This document shows positions 33,966-45,100 of a DNA stretch of 64,000 bases, piece after piece (the stretch's first letter is position 1; each line of letters opens with the position of its first letter). A program made the position numbers and the translations under genes. The notes beneath the pieces were generated by a model. It had not been told where the DNA came from, searched no databases, and saw only the letters and a program-made list of their open reading frames with translations. This stretch comes from Macquaria australasica. Taxonomy: Eukaryota > Chordata > Actinopteri > Centrarchiformes > Percichthyidae. The stretch is from NCBI GenBank assembly GCA_005408345.1, contig SEMN01000480.1, forward strand, positions 310,001 to 374,000, written 5' to 3'.

Positions 33966-35484
33966 GTGGACCGATAGGATGTTTTCTTTTTGTGATGAAC
34001 AGTGTTGATTCCAGAGACTTTTAAAAATGAGTCTTAGTCTTGATGAAGAAATTCTTAATAGTGAAGTCAATCACATTTCATTGATTAAACCTTGTTAATT
34101 ATACAGTGAATAATGTGGCTTACCAAGATAATTATGTCAATGAAACAATGCTGACTTAAACCATTCAACCGTAGACCATACAATAACACCCTTCTGTAAG
34201 TGTGGATTTAATTTTTTTTCTTTTGCCTGTTTTTAAGAATAACATCACAAGTAGATAATTTTGTACCTTGTGGCTGTACCAAAAATTGCCTGCGGGTCTA
34301 CCTGTATTAACGTGCCATTAAAAATGAAGAGAAAGAAAGATGGAGACACAAAAACATTTAAAACTGCTTTGCTTTGTGTCATACTTTAGTCAAAATTGTA
34401 TGATTCATAAGAATATTGTGAGGCAGAGTATGCTCTTATCATAGTATTCACATGAAGTTAAAACTTTGTCAGTGCACACTTGGTTAAAACTTATCTCCAG
34501 CAAGATTTAAAACGCATTTGAAAGTAACCTTACAGTTGCCTGCTCCTTATCTAAAGCCCTCATTCCCCTTCAAATCTCAATAACAACTGTACTTTATCTC
34601 ACCCTTAATTCCACCTTTTCTCTTAAACCACACGCCCCCTTCATCCCACTCTGTGTCAATCAGGCAGTCAGACAGGCAGGCAGGCCTGTGCACTGTCTCC
34701 CAGAGTGCATGGAGCCAAGCACTGGGCCAAGCGGGGGTGAGTCATGCTGCAGGAGCATGCTACTGGATGTAAAACTGAACAGTTGTTTCCTGCTGAGTCA
34801 AACCCGCAGCTCTCATTAAGTCATTATGCGGTAATTAGCCTGCGTGTTAGCGGATAGGTAGCGTTGCAAGAGGGCAGTAGTAGTAGTCTACTTCTCAGTC
34901 TGCTGAAGATGTAAACTTTGGTCACTCAACAATAGTCCATTGGCTGGTGATTGTTATTTGATCAGGTTATTGATCTAATTTGTGCTGTATTTGACATGCT
35001 GCACTCACACTGGCTAATGCTTGTGTTTTCTTAGACTGGCAGGTTAGGTTTCAGTTTCAGCAGGTTATTTGGGGTTCACATTAGTGTTTGGCTCTGAGTC
35101 CAGACCAGGTTCTGGCAGTGTATCTCGTCCACTCAGAGTGATGAAGAACCACTGTGCATGTCCGTATCCTAGCAACAGACAAGCCCATAAATCAGCACCA
35201 AAGAAAGGGAAACACAGGACAGGCTAAAGACAGACGGAGAAGGTCTTTTGAAAGTACGAGCGTTTCTCAAACAAAACACACCCCTCTCTTCTCTTTTCTC
35301 ACTCCTTTCCTTTCCTCTCCATTCCATAGTGCAAACACTGCAGCTATTCAGTTTCCACATCGAACAATAAGTAATTAAACAGGGACCATAAAGTAGATGA
35401 CATACAAACTGGGAATATTTCTGGGTAAAAGTAACACAGTATCAGGAAGAGCTAACCTTGGTTTACCCTATGTGAACAGTAAGT
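33966..35484. other. Intergenic, no recognised feature
   Basis: No transposon terminus, RNA gene or coding motif is recognised. Short CAGGCAGG repeats lie near 34674-34685. Confidence 0.5.
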
Positions 35485-36460
35485 ACCGGTAAGTAAAGTT
35501 TATTTATATCGTGCCCCTGTGGAGCAGATGTTTTACAATACAAGCAAACAACCACAGACATAAAATTCAGACAGACCATATAAATGCAAATAAAACTTAA
35601 CAGGCCAGTTTAAACCGGTGGGTCTTGAGTGTCTGTAAAGGTGTCTACAGATCAGAGGCCCAAAGAGAGTGAGTCCTAGGGCTATTACTGTTCATTCCAA
35701 ATCAAATGACCGTACAAACACAGGAGAAAATTAAATATTTGACCTGCTATCATCTGTTCAAAATCAAAATTTATGGACTAAGCTCAGCAGACTGTGCCTT
35801 GTACTCCAGAGAGGGGAGGCTCTGCTGCTGTATCGGTAAACTAGGCTATTGGTCTGTCAGCTAACGTGAAATCGAGAAAACTAGCGAACTGTGCTTAACA
35901 AATTATCATGACAACAAACCATCTGAGAAGTTATATGTACACACATTTTGGAGTCAACACCATGGAGAAATTGTGGAAAAAAGATAAGGCTGTTTGCTGT
36001 CTTTGTAAAATGCAACTGCCTTACAGTAACGTTAGCCTGTCGCGTCAGTGAGGTGGCAGGAGCACAGCAAATCAGAAACCTCAATTCTACAATGTAGTTT
36101 AGAATTAGGATGCGTGGGTAGCATTCAAATTAATTTGAACACATTATGTGTTAGTTTGAATTTGTTAGAACTAGAATTTTTGAAAAAGTGACTTAGTGAG
36201 TTAACTTTAGGAGCCACAACCTCCAAGGCAAAGTCTCTAGTTTTAAGCCTTGAGTAAAGTAACCAAAAAGTCCTGATCAGAAGACTTTAGTGACTTAGTA
36301 ATAATGTAGGGCTGTAGTAGCTCACTAATATAGATGAGCACCTGACCATGTAGTAATCACATCATCATCAAGTACTTAGAATTTGATTTTTAAATTGACA
36401 TGGAGCCAGTGCAACATGAGACATTGTAGACACACAAGGTCAGACGACTTGCAAGGACAA
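35485..36460 (-). mobile_element. Degraded LINE 3' region (minus strand), split by an insertion
   Basis: TAAGTAAAGTTTATTTATAT at 35492 is the reverse complement of a LINE tail like the one at 14900. The minus strand of 36350-36420 reads HWLHVNLKIKF followed by a stop, a decayed version of the LHWLPV-x2-RI-x-FKIL segment at the C-terminal end of many CR1/L2-group reverse transcriptase proteins. CAAAACTTAACAGGCC-like words and ATCAGAAGACTTTAGTGAC on the plus strand match the known repeat in between. Stops and frameshifts make it inactive. About 500 bases (35700-36200) do not belong to it. Confidence 0.6.
35700..36200 (+). pseudogene. hAT transposase remnant (BED finger) inserted in LINE
   Basis: At 35961-36047 the plus strand reads MEKLWKKDKAVCCLCKMQLP then YSNVSLSRQ and a stop. 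DKAVCCLCKMQLPYSN fits the BED zinc-finger pattern of hAT transposases (x-C-x2-C-x9-10-YS-N), but the downstream His pair is lost to the stop. The surrounding sequence, including AATTAATTTGAACACATTAT, is unlike the LINE that flanks it. Boundaries are approximate; no target duplication was found. Confidence 0.4.
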
Positions 36461-37254
36461 TCTGGACCACTTGTAAGAGTTTTACCGCTTGTCGAGTCTA
36501 TGGTGTGCACGTACAGACGTAATTGGCTGCATGGCTAAACTTTTTCTATTGTTTTCACATTGTGCTCCAGCACATTGGATTTGAAATGAAACAGCTAGTG
36601 AGTGAGTTTTAGCTTTACGAAATCTAATCTAATTTGTTGGACGCATGTGACAAATCTGAAGGTGTTTCGGTGTTATGAATGCTTTACACCAAAATGCGTT
36701 ATCTGATTTTTCTTTTTATAGTTACAGTGTGAGATTACTTTCCTGTGTTTACATATTAGGGGTATCTATTGACTGAAGTATGTATTCAGCATCTTCTGAC
36801 ATTATATATTTGGGACAAGGGGTTCTTGTGGTTGCATCTCAAAATTACACAGGTGTCACTGTTAGATCCAAAAAGTATTCATCCTCATCCCTGTAATTTC
36901 AGTATTGTTTTGACCTAATGACCTTACCTCTCTGCCTGGGAAATCCCTAATTGTGCCACCAGCAGATGCATACAACACTCTGCTTCCATTTGTGGTTGGA
37001 TCAAAGCTCTGACTGGAACGAGATGTTCTGAGCTGTCATGAGCTGCCGTGTGGTGTTATGATGTGGTGTTATGATGAGCCATGACCTCAGGGGTCATTTG
37101 TCACCAACCTTAATGTGGTAGCTCTGAGTGAGTGTTGATGGTAAAGGGCTTCAGGGCCTGGAACTGAACCAGCGATGGGCCAGCCAAGGCAGCAGCTGCA
37201 CGCAGCACATGAGGAGCTGATGGCAGGTAGAGCAGGTGCTCTCCTCCAAACAAG
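36461..37254. other. Intergenic; short tandem duplication
   Basis: TGGTGTTATGATG occurs twice in tandem near 37051-37077. CATTGGATTTGAAATGAAAC at 36573 resembles part of a dispersed fish repeat, but not enough to call it. Confidence 0.5.
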
Positions 37255-37350
37255 GGCTTTTATCAAGCCTTAATGACACAAAAATTATGATTGGCTGGTA
37301 AATATAACTTTTTATTCATTAATGATTTCAGAGAACCTTTAATCCTGATG
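37255..37350. promoter_or_regulatory. Candidate enhancer core with homeodomain, CCAAT and OTX-like sites
   Basis: ATTGG (inverted CCAAT) at 37290-37294, a perfect 10-bp palindrome TCATTAATGA at 37316-37325 and the OTX/PITX word TAATCC at 37340-37345 lie within 60 bases of repeat-free sequence. This density of developmental factor words is suggestive but not proof. Confidence 0.3.
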
Positions 37351-40300
37351 TGGAAACGGGTGCCAAGGGGAAAGGTGACGAAAGCAAGAGAAAGAAAGAG
37401 CCAAGAAAAACTGATGATTAATTAAACATATGCCAGTGATCTTGTGAGATCAAAGGTGAGACTTTAAAAAAGGGGCATTTATTGTCCTCAGGCTACATAT
37501 AAACAACTAGATTTTATTTTGTATAAGTTTGTAATTACTAGTCTGTGTTGTTCAAAAGTTGATGCCATTTCTCTTCCATTAGATGATGGATGATAGTCAA
37601 AATGTATGTTATTTCTGCAATGATAAGTATCCGTCTTTGAAAACAAAACAAACCAAAAAAACGTTATCAGGTCCTTAAAAAGCCTCAAAATATACTGTAT
37701 TAAACTTTATCAGCACATCATTTTATTTAGCAATCAGCCACATTATAAGAGTAGTTAAATGCAAACTATGTTTATCTTAAAGGAGAGGTGTGAAGTGCAT
37801 ATCATATGCATGTGACTGGCCACAAACTACCTTTATAGAAGAGTACAAAAATATGTGCAACAATGCCATGCCGGCCTCCACACAATCACAGTAATACTCA
37901 CACACATCACAGAACAACCACAGATTATAGGCCACTTCTTCAGTAATTACTACTGGCCAGGCCTAAGGCATAATCTTGCAATTTCCTCTATGACGCGCAA
38001 AGCATGCAACTCCATATAGGCACCCAACTCCACATGGATCCCCACGTTCTTTTTAAACTTGGAACACATACTTGTGATTCTTCAGATAAGAGATTAGCCA
38101 TTACCTTAAGTGCGCATGTGTTTCAAAAACAAACACTGCTTATGTGGGTTCATTTCTTCGTGGCCATGACTACAGAGCATTTGCCTACCTCCTCAGCAGA
38201 CGTCATACACCTTGCTGCAACACCATGGAACGCCGGCTGAACCACATGACCTCACAGTGAGAGATATACCTACCACCAGGTCTCTTTATCTCTCACAAGA
38301 TAAGGCAAGATATTTCATTTCATTGAATAGTTTGGTTAGTGTCTAATTTATAAAAGACACTGAGTTATGCAGAGGCAGAAATATCCTTACTTTTAGTCCC
38401 TAGTATGGTCAAGTGCCAAAAGTGCTTGATGCTCCAAGATAACCCCTGCTGACATCAGCAGACTCCTCCAAAGCCATTATACCACTGTTTTCACAGAGTA
38501 GTACTCGTCATGATGTAAAATCAGTGGAATACCCAATTAATTAAAGGGTTTCATTGAACTAGAGTTATAACACATATCCACTGAATTCTTGAGGTGAAAA
38601 ATAACAAGGGGAAAGCAACACATCAGGCAGATTTCATGCTTATGAATAACGTTTTTTTTCCCCTTTCAGTGGAGTAATAAGATATGGCTTTGTCATCTCC
38701 ACCAAGCACCTGTGTTTCCAGTACAGTGCCAGTGGTGCAGAGAGGCCTTGTCAGTTGGCTGCTACTACCATCCTGGATGCCAACAGTGGTATGCTCAAGG
38801 CACCAATGCACCATGAAGGGTCCACTGAAGCATTCAAGGTGGAGCAGTATGGGAAGAATTGGGCACAATCTCTGGATGTTGAAGAAAAGTAGATCAGGAT
38901 GAAGGGGGTGAACAGTGCCTTTTAACTTGGGCAGCTCCTGTTTGGCTGAAGTACATGCAAACACGTACATGCAATTTTTAGTGTGCTTCTTAGTAAATAT
39001 GAGTGGCTAAGCCTATGGCTAAGCCACACACACAACAAACCTCCACTCTTTCATATACAAATTAAAGTGCTACATTTAATAGCTGTGAGGTGACTACAAT
39101 GCCTTGAGGCTGGTTTGGTTTCTAAAACCGGGAACACCAATCCTCTTCCTTGTTCCAGGAACAATAATTTGTCATCCAGAATGAACTAATATGCATAATC
39201 ATCATAAGCTGCGCTACCGGCAGTTGCTGAGCCTAAAACAACTGCGCAGTGATTCCAAGCTAAAGATTACAAAAATGTATGAGGACAGAGAAGTGAAGAA
39301 AGAGATGGCTGTAATGAAATAGGGTGACGGAAGAAGAGATCAGACAGGAAAAGAAGTAAAGGCGGTCTGATGTGGAAGGTCAGACATATTCTCCCTTGTT
39401 AGTGCAGGATACTGTTGCTCCACAGGTCACCATTATGTTGACATTCTGCAGACCCTTCTTCCTCTGCTATCTGCCCTGCAATGAAGACGTAATGGAGTGT
39501 GTTCTCCTCAGTCCTTATCAGCACACCGAGGTCTTTATTGAGAAGACCTAGGAGAGGTCGAGGTGCTAACTTTGCCTATTGAACGAAACAGGGTGTTACA
39601 TGAGCTATTAAAAATAGCACATTCAACAGGTCATGCACTTCACTGCTCAATGATTAACTTCTTTTAACAGTACAATACCAAATAGGCCATGATATGTGGT
39701 TCTAGTTTATGGACTCTGAAAGGAATGTGAACCAGTTGTATTAATCTATAAATGAGTTTTAATAGAGGAATTTTGTTTTAAAGATGTGTTTGGCTTTTTA
39801 TAGGGTGTTTCATAAAACTTGAGACAGAGACGAGTACAGGCTTAATTGATGAATTAATCAGCAAACACCAAACTTCAAACACTTTATTACCAAGCACATA
39901 TATAACCCTTTATTGCATGTTCTTTGTTGTATGAGGGACTTTCAATATGGTGGAATGAATAGTCATAACACTGCCATGTCATTGGCCTATTTTTCTCCTA
40001 ACGAGATCTGCAAAAGTGAAATTTGAAACTTAGCATCTATAGCTATTATCCTGTCTCATTTAATGAGTCGCTCGGTGAGAGAATTTCAAAGTCAGTAATA
40101 AAGTGAAGATGGAAAGTCTGTTGCCGGCATCGTGAGAGCTAGACCCGACACTGACACCTAGTGTTAGAGCAAGCAACTTAGAGATCACCTCACAGGCTGC
40201 TCACATCAAGTTTATTAATGGTGTATTAGAGCAACACACAAGACAGTACCTGTCAGTGATACTTCAGAAAACAAGAAGATTCATGTAGGAATGAAAAACA

Positions 40301-40480
40301 CAAACAGAGAGGTAGCAGTTTACTGTATGTTTGTGTTTCCCACGCTGAATTGTCAAAACAAACAGAAGGGAGGCTTGAACCAAAATATGAATTAGGGAAG
40401 AGGTGAGTGATGCTGAAACAATTGAATGTGACATTGTTCCCAAAACCCCACAAAGACAATTACACATACCATCATATGGC

Positions 40481-40481
<1 letters not shown>
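37351..40481. other. Intergenic; one possible cryptic exon
   Basis: Aside from the candidate at 38670-38892 no feature is recognised. GGCTAAGCC is directly repeated at 39006-39026. Confidence 0.5.
38670..38892 (+). other. Possible terminal exon or decayed coding fragment, unrecognised
   Basis: A strong acceptor-like sequence (pyrimidine run then TTTCAG ending at 38669) precedes a frame open for 73 codons to a TAG at 38890-38892. The translation (GVIRYGFVISTKHLCFQYSA at its start, FKVEQYGKNWAQSLDVEEK at its end) has an ordinary protein composition rather than low complexity. I do not recognise the family. A frame of this length is common by chance, and no upstream partner exon was found. Confidence 0.2.

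Positions 40482-40522
<41 letters not shown>
40482..40522 (+). repeat. (AC)20 microsatellite
   Basis: Uninterrupted AC run of about 41 bases. Confidence 0.95.
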
Positions 40523-40524
<2 letters not shown>

Positions 40525-43500
40525 ACAGTGATCCTCTTAAAGCCATAGAGCAGAGAGTGGTAATTATGTGTGTAAATTTCAGGACCCCTCTCAGCAGCTC
40601 TGCTGGCTGGTGTTGAGAGCTGCGTCCTACTGGCCCTGCTGGTGATGGTAACCCACATACAGCCAGCTGCAACGGCTTCGAGGCCCCCAATCATACACTT
40701 TCATTGCAATGCTCAAGTGATGGCATAATCCCGTATACAGATTCGTGAAGACGTGTGCATTTTGGTGTGTTGCTTGGGCAGAAAAAAATACAGTACCGAA
40801 GAGCATCAGTAGACATGGACACACTGGTGAGGAATCTGGAGGCGTGAGACTCACGTAGATGTGAGTTTTCAGTGTTGACTTTTATTTATTTAAGTTTAAA
40901 TTAGAGTAAAGAAATAAAAGATAATAATGGAAAGTAATGTTCAGGGAGAGGAAAAAAGCCCCAAAAGGACTTATTCTTCCTCTAAGACAGTCATAACTAA
41001 AGGTCCACTTACTACCTTTTTCTGGAACTGGACTGAGATGTTAAAAAAGATATCTCACCAAAAAAGGAAAAAATAACAATAACCAAATTTATCAATGAAG
41101 GACATGAACACATTTTCATAACATAGACAATTATATGTGCCAACAACAAAATAAACACAAGATACATAGATATTTCACACAGTTTTTCATCAGTGGATGG
41201 AGATTGCTCAGAACTCACTTTTCTGATGATGACTATGTGATACGGTTGAAAGCTCCAGGAAAAAATAGTACATGGACCTTGAGTTGGGATTGATTCATTC
41301 TTTTCTGACATAAAGGAGCTGATAGGGTGTAAGGATTTGAGTGGGTTGCAATTATAAAAAAAATTGCTTTTGCATACTATGTTGCAGTATAAAAAGGTGG
41401 GGTACACTAAAGAATAATAAAGGATATAAAGTCAGTGTTTGTGCACAAACTAACATACTTTCCTAGAGTAATCGCACCAATAGATCGTCACGTAAATGCT
41501 CTTTTGACTCTATTGTAATTTGAGAACATTATGTTCTTTCAGCATATTCTTACCCACTTGAGAGTTAAACATGCCCCTTTTAAAAGGCACATCATTCACT
41601 CTTTAACTGTTGCACTTTCTTGAGTGGAGCATCTTTCTCTGGAGGAGATGGAGGAGCCATCTTTGGGTAGGAGATGTTTACTACTTTCAGGAAGATAACC
41701 AGATAACTTGTCTTCTGTTATACAAAGAAGTGGTAAAACCTTTGCATCAGTACAAAAGCCCTGCAATGAACCAATAAAGGTGCCAGGTGTTTGATGCAGG
41801 TTCATGCTTTTCAAAAGTTTTCATAAATTTGCCCATGGTGCAATGACAGATTTGCTGCGTATCGGACACGTTTTCTCTGTTTACTTACTGTGAATTATAT
41901 CAACAGAATTGCTTATCTGATCATTTTATTTAGCAATCATGTAAACATTTTTGTGAAACTGATTACATTTAGAAAGAAAAATATTGTCCCATGTAATTGC
42001 AGCCACTGTCTCATCTACTGTCAGGGACCATGCCTGACCATTTCAAAGGTTATGCAGTTAAACCCCTCATGGAAAATAAAACTGGATGAGTTACACTATA
42101 TAACCGGTGGTAAGCAGGCAATGAACATCCGTCCATGCATTCATTTTTATCAATACACACCCACAATAATGAGGTGCCATAAAATGACCAAGCTGACCTC
42201 TTCCCTCAGTGATCATCCCATGAAGTCCTCCATGAGGTCAGCACGACCACCACAACCACAGAAAGAGGTTTTTCCTCCTTCATTTTCTCCCATGGGAATT
42301 TCAGCAGCATGTTTTCCCTTTCTGCTGAATGTTTATTCTGGTAGGCATGGTGGTGGTGTGATATCTGAGGTGCAATGAGCCAAGACTGCCGTGAACACAT
42401 TCCTCCCTATACCTGACTGATGAATGTTAAGCATGTAGGTAATGTGAGTGCTGCTGAACCACACCAAAGCCATGCACGCCTCTGGGCTGCAGTGCACCTC
42501 ACTTGGCTTTCCTAAATAGAGAAAATGGTGCGTGACAAACATCAGGCTGAGTTCACATCTGCATCTTAAAGCAGGGTGTCTGGGATGCTGAAAGGAAGAA
42601 CGCAATTTATTGAACACAGCTCATGTCTGGCTGGGCAGATGGCAATCACATAATGCAACTATTTTAGCATCACAGTGGCAAGCAGGAATCAGCTGGTTTA
42701 GACTGGGAGGTGACTGAAAGGCACGGATGAGAGAGCTCTGGCCTGGTCTAACCTGGCCTATACCAAGCTGTCAGCAAAGGGGCAGACGACAAACACATCA
42801 GAGTGGAGGAGAGAAGGGTGGTGGTGGTGGTGGTGGTGGTGTGGGGAGAGGGGTCTGATTCCTGTTACATCATCTGTGGCTGACAGACAGTGTGGCAGAC
42901 TTATCTGTCTGTGGTCTCGGGTGGCATTTGTCTGGACCAGCAGTGAGTCACACTTTCTGTTTACCTCAACATGAACCCATCCTTGGAGCTCCTCTTTTGC
43001 CATCCAACAGCCTCCATTCACCAGCCGCATGAGGGCCGGTAGCAGGGTGGCTTCCACCCGCGGGTTGGCATGCGATGCCAGGAATGTGCTGTGCCCACAC
43101 CTTGCTAAACCATGACACCTTTCCTGTGGTGTAGGAGCTGGTTCCTTTCAAAAAGCTCTCAGCTGGAACCAGGAGAGTAAATATAGCGCTTCTACTGTAG
43201 CCGCTCTTCCTCTGGAGCAGACTTAGGTCAAACAGTGTTGAAAGTACTGTTCTTCTGTTTGTTTTTGCCTACTGAGGTGCCAGATTTGTAGGATTTGTCA
43301 CATAGGACAATAAATGAATCCAAGGCTGTTTAGACAAGCACAGGAAAGTGCTATTTATTACACTATTCAATGACAACTTAACAGACTATCTGAATTGACC
43401 TGATGTGGCAAACCCCAGCCACCTGGTTCTCTATGGCTGTTCAAATAAACACAAGTCTTTGCTAATATCAAGTCTGCTGTGTAGAGGAGATTTACACAAA

Positions 43501-44889
43501 GTATTCTAATATTGGCACTGAGCGCTGTAATGGAAGAGGGAAGCTTCCACACATTTGCTAATTTATTATTACTAGTGCAGGTGGATGGAGACTTATCACC
43601 TGTTTGTGCTGCAAACGTCCACAGTGGCTTTTGAGTAGGATGGTGTCCTCAAGTAGAAACCACTTGCCACCATGAAAGTTAATACTGCAGTGTATGTGGG
43701 AGCTGGTGTTGTTAACTAAAGATTTTGAGGGGAATGTATAAGAGTAAAGCTTCTGTTGCACATTGCAATGTGTTATCATTAGTTGCACATAGTGGAAACA
43801 AGAGGAAGCAATTTGACAAAATAATCTCAACACAAGGTCCTTGTATCAGCAATTTTCAGAGCTTTCAGCACATTTTATGGTATCCATCAGAAAAGGCAAG
43901 AAGGTGGCCCTCGCTAAGATTATTTTGTCAAACTACTATTTTCAAGAAAGAACTTTCACATTCAAGAGGACGTATATTCTTGTCCTCTGAAGTGTGGACG
44001 GAAATTGATATAGATTAGACAAATACATTCATTGTGGTGCATTTTGACTGTTTCCCTTTGTGATATGCAGCTCCAGCTACATATTTACCTTAATGAGAGT
44101 GGTATGGATCTTCTCATCTAAGTCTAACAGTGAGGAAAAAAATAAAATTAAATATTGAAAGAAAGATCAAATTAAAATAATTATGTTTATGTACAACATA
44201 AATGAGGTCTTGTGTGAAAATGGCAGTGCCCAGGCCACACACCTCTGTCCATCGCATCACTAGCACATTACCAGTCTCCCCTCTCCCCTCCTCGCCCCCC
44301 CTGCCTGCAGCGGCTGCTTGGCAGCAGCTCATGTGACCCTCCCATGAGCAAGTTCAACATTAACCAATGATGACAACATCCTCAACTGGTCAGGAAGCCC
44401 CATCAGTGGGACACAAACTCAGATTAGTGGCTCATCCCCGGTGAAAAGAGCCCCTGGCACTTTGCCCCAGCTTCCAAATCTAAACCAGCAGCACTCTCGT
44501 GAGAATGACAGGGCTTGGATTGCCGCTGCGTTCGCCCCCCTCTACCTCTGCCAGGCAACTGCCTCATCCACATCCTCTTTTGTATCTCTTTCTCCTTCGG
44601 TCTGTGTCTTTGTCATTCACAAAAATATCTAAATCTGCTTTTTTCAGTGATATAAAATATGTTGGAAAACAGTATGAATATGATTTATCAGAACTGGTGT
44701 TTGGAAATATTCCAAGAATACCCAACTCTGATTGTGTCACTAAAATCTGTGCAACTGTATCCCCTCACCTATCTACACCTATCTGCTTTGCCATCTGAGG
44801 AGGAATAGCAGCCTCTGCATCTCTGTTTCCAAGTCTAAACTGAGGAAACCACAGAGCAGCTAACGAGACAATGATAGAGCCAATCAAGA
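40523..44889. other. Intergenic; GGT microsatellite
   Basis: Apart from the (GGT)n at 42817-42842 nothing is recognised. A 162-codon plus-strand frame at 41890-42378 is AT-rich, lacks domains and is most likely chance. Confidence 0.5.
42817..42842 (+). repeat. (GGT)n microsatellite
   Basis: About eight GGT units; frames through it read poly-His or poly-Thr on the minus strand. Confidence 0.9.
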
Positions 44890-45100
44890 AAGCCAGGCTT
44901 TGCATTTATTATAAGAAGCTCAACAAAGGCCCTGGACTCATGCCGTGGGGATGAGGCCACACTTCCAGTAGAGCAAGACTAATCATGAATGCAAATAAGC
45001 ACAATGAAAGCAATGAGAGCGAGAGAGGTGCTGCGACGTCCTTTGGTAAACCTCTGGGAAACAGCACTTGGCACGTCTCAGGGGTTCTACTTATCACTCA
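44890..45100. promoter_or_regulatory. Candidate conserved non-coding element with POU octamer
   Basis: Repeat-free block carrying an exact octamer ATGCAAAT at 44989-44996 beside CTAATCATGA (homeodomain-type). No coding signal. Proposed as a candidate only. Confidence 0.25.

Noticed and set aside
41890..42378. 162-codon plus-strand frame
   Set aside because: No domain or signal sequence and AT-rich; length is within what chance allows in 64 kb.
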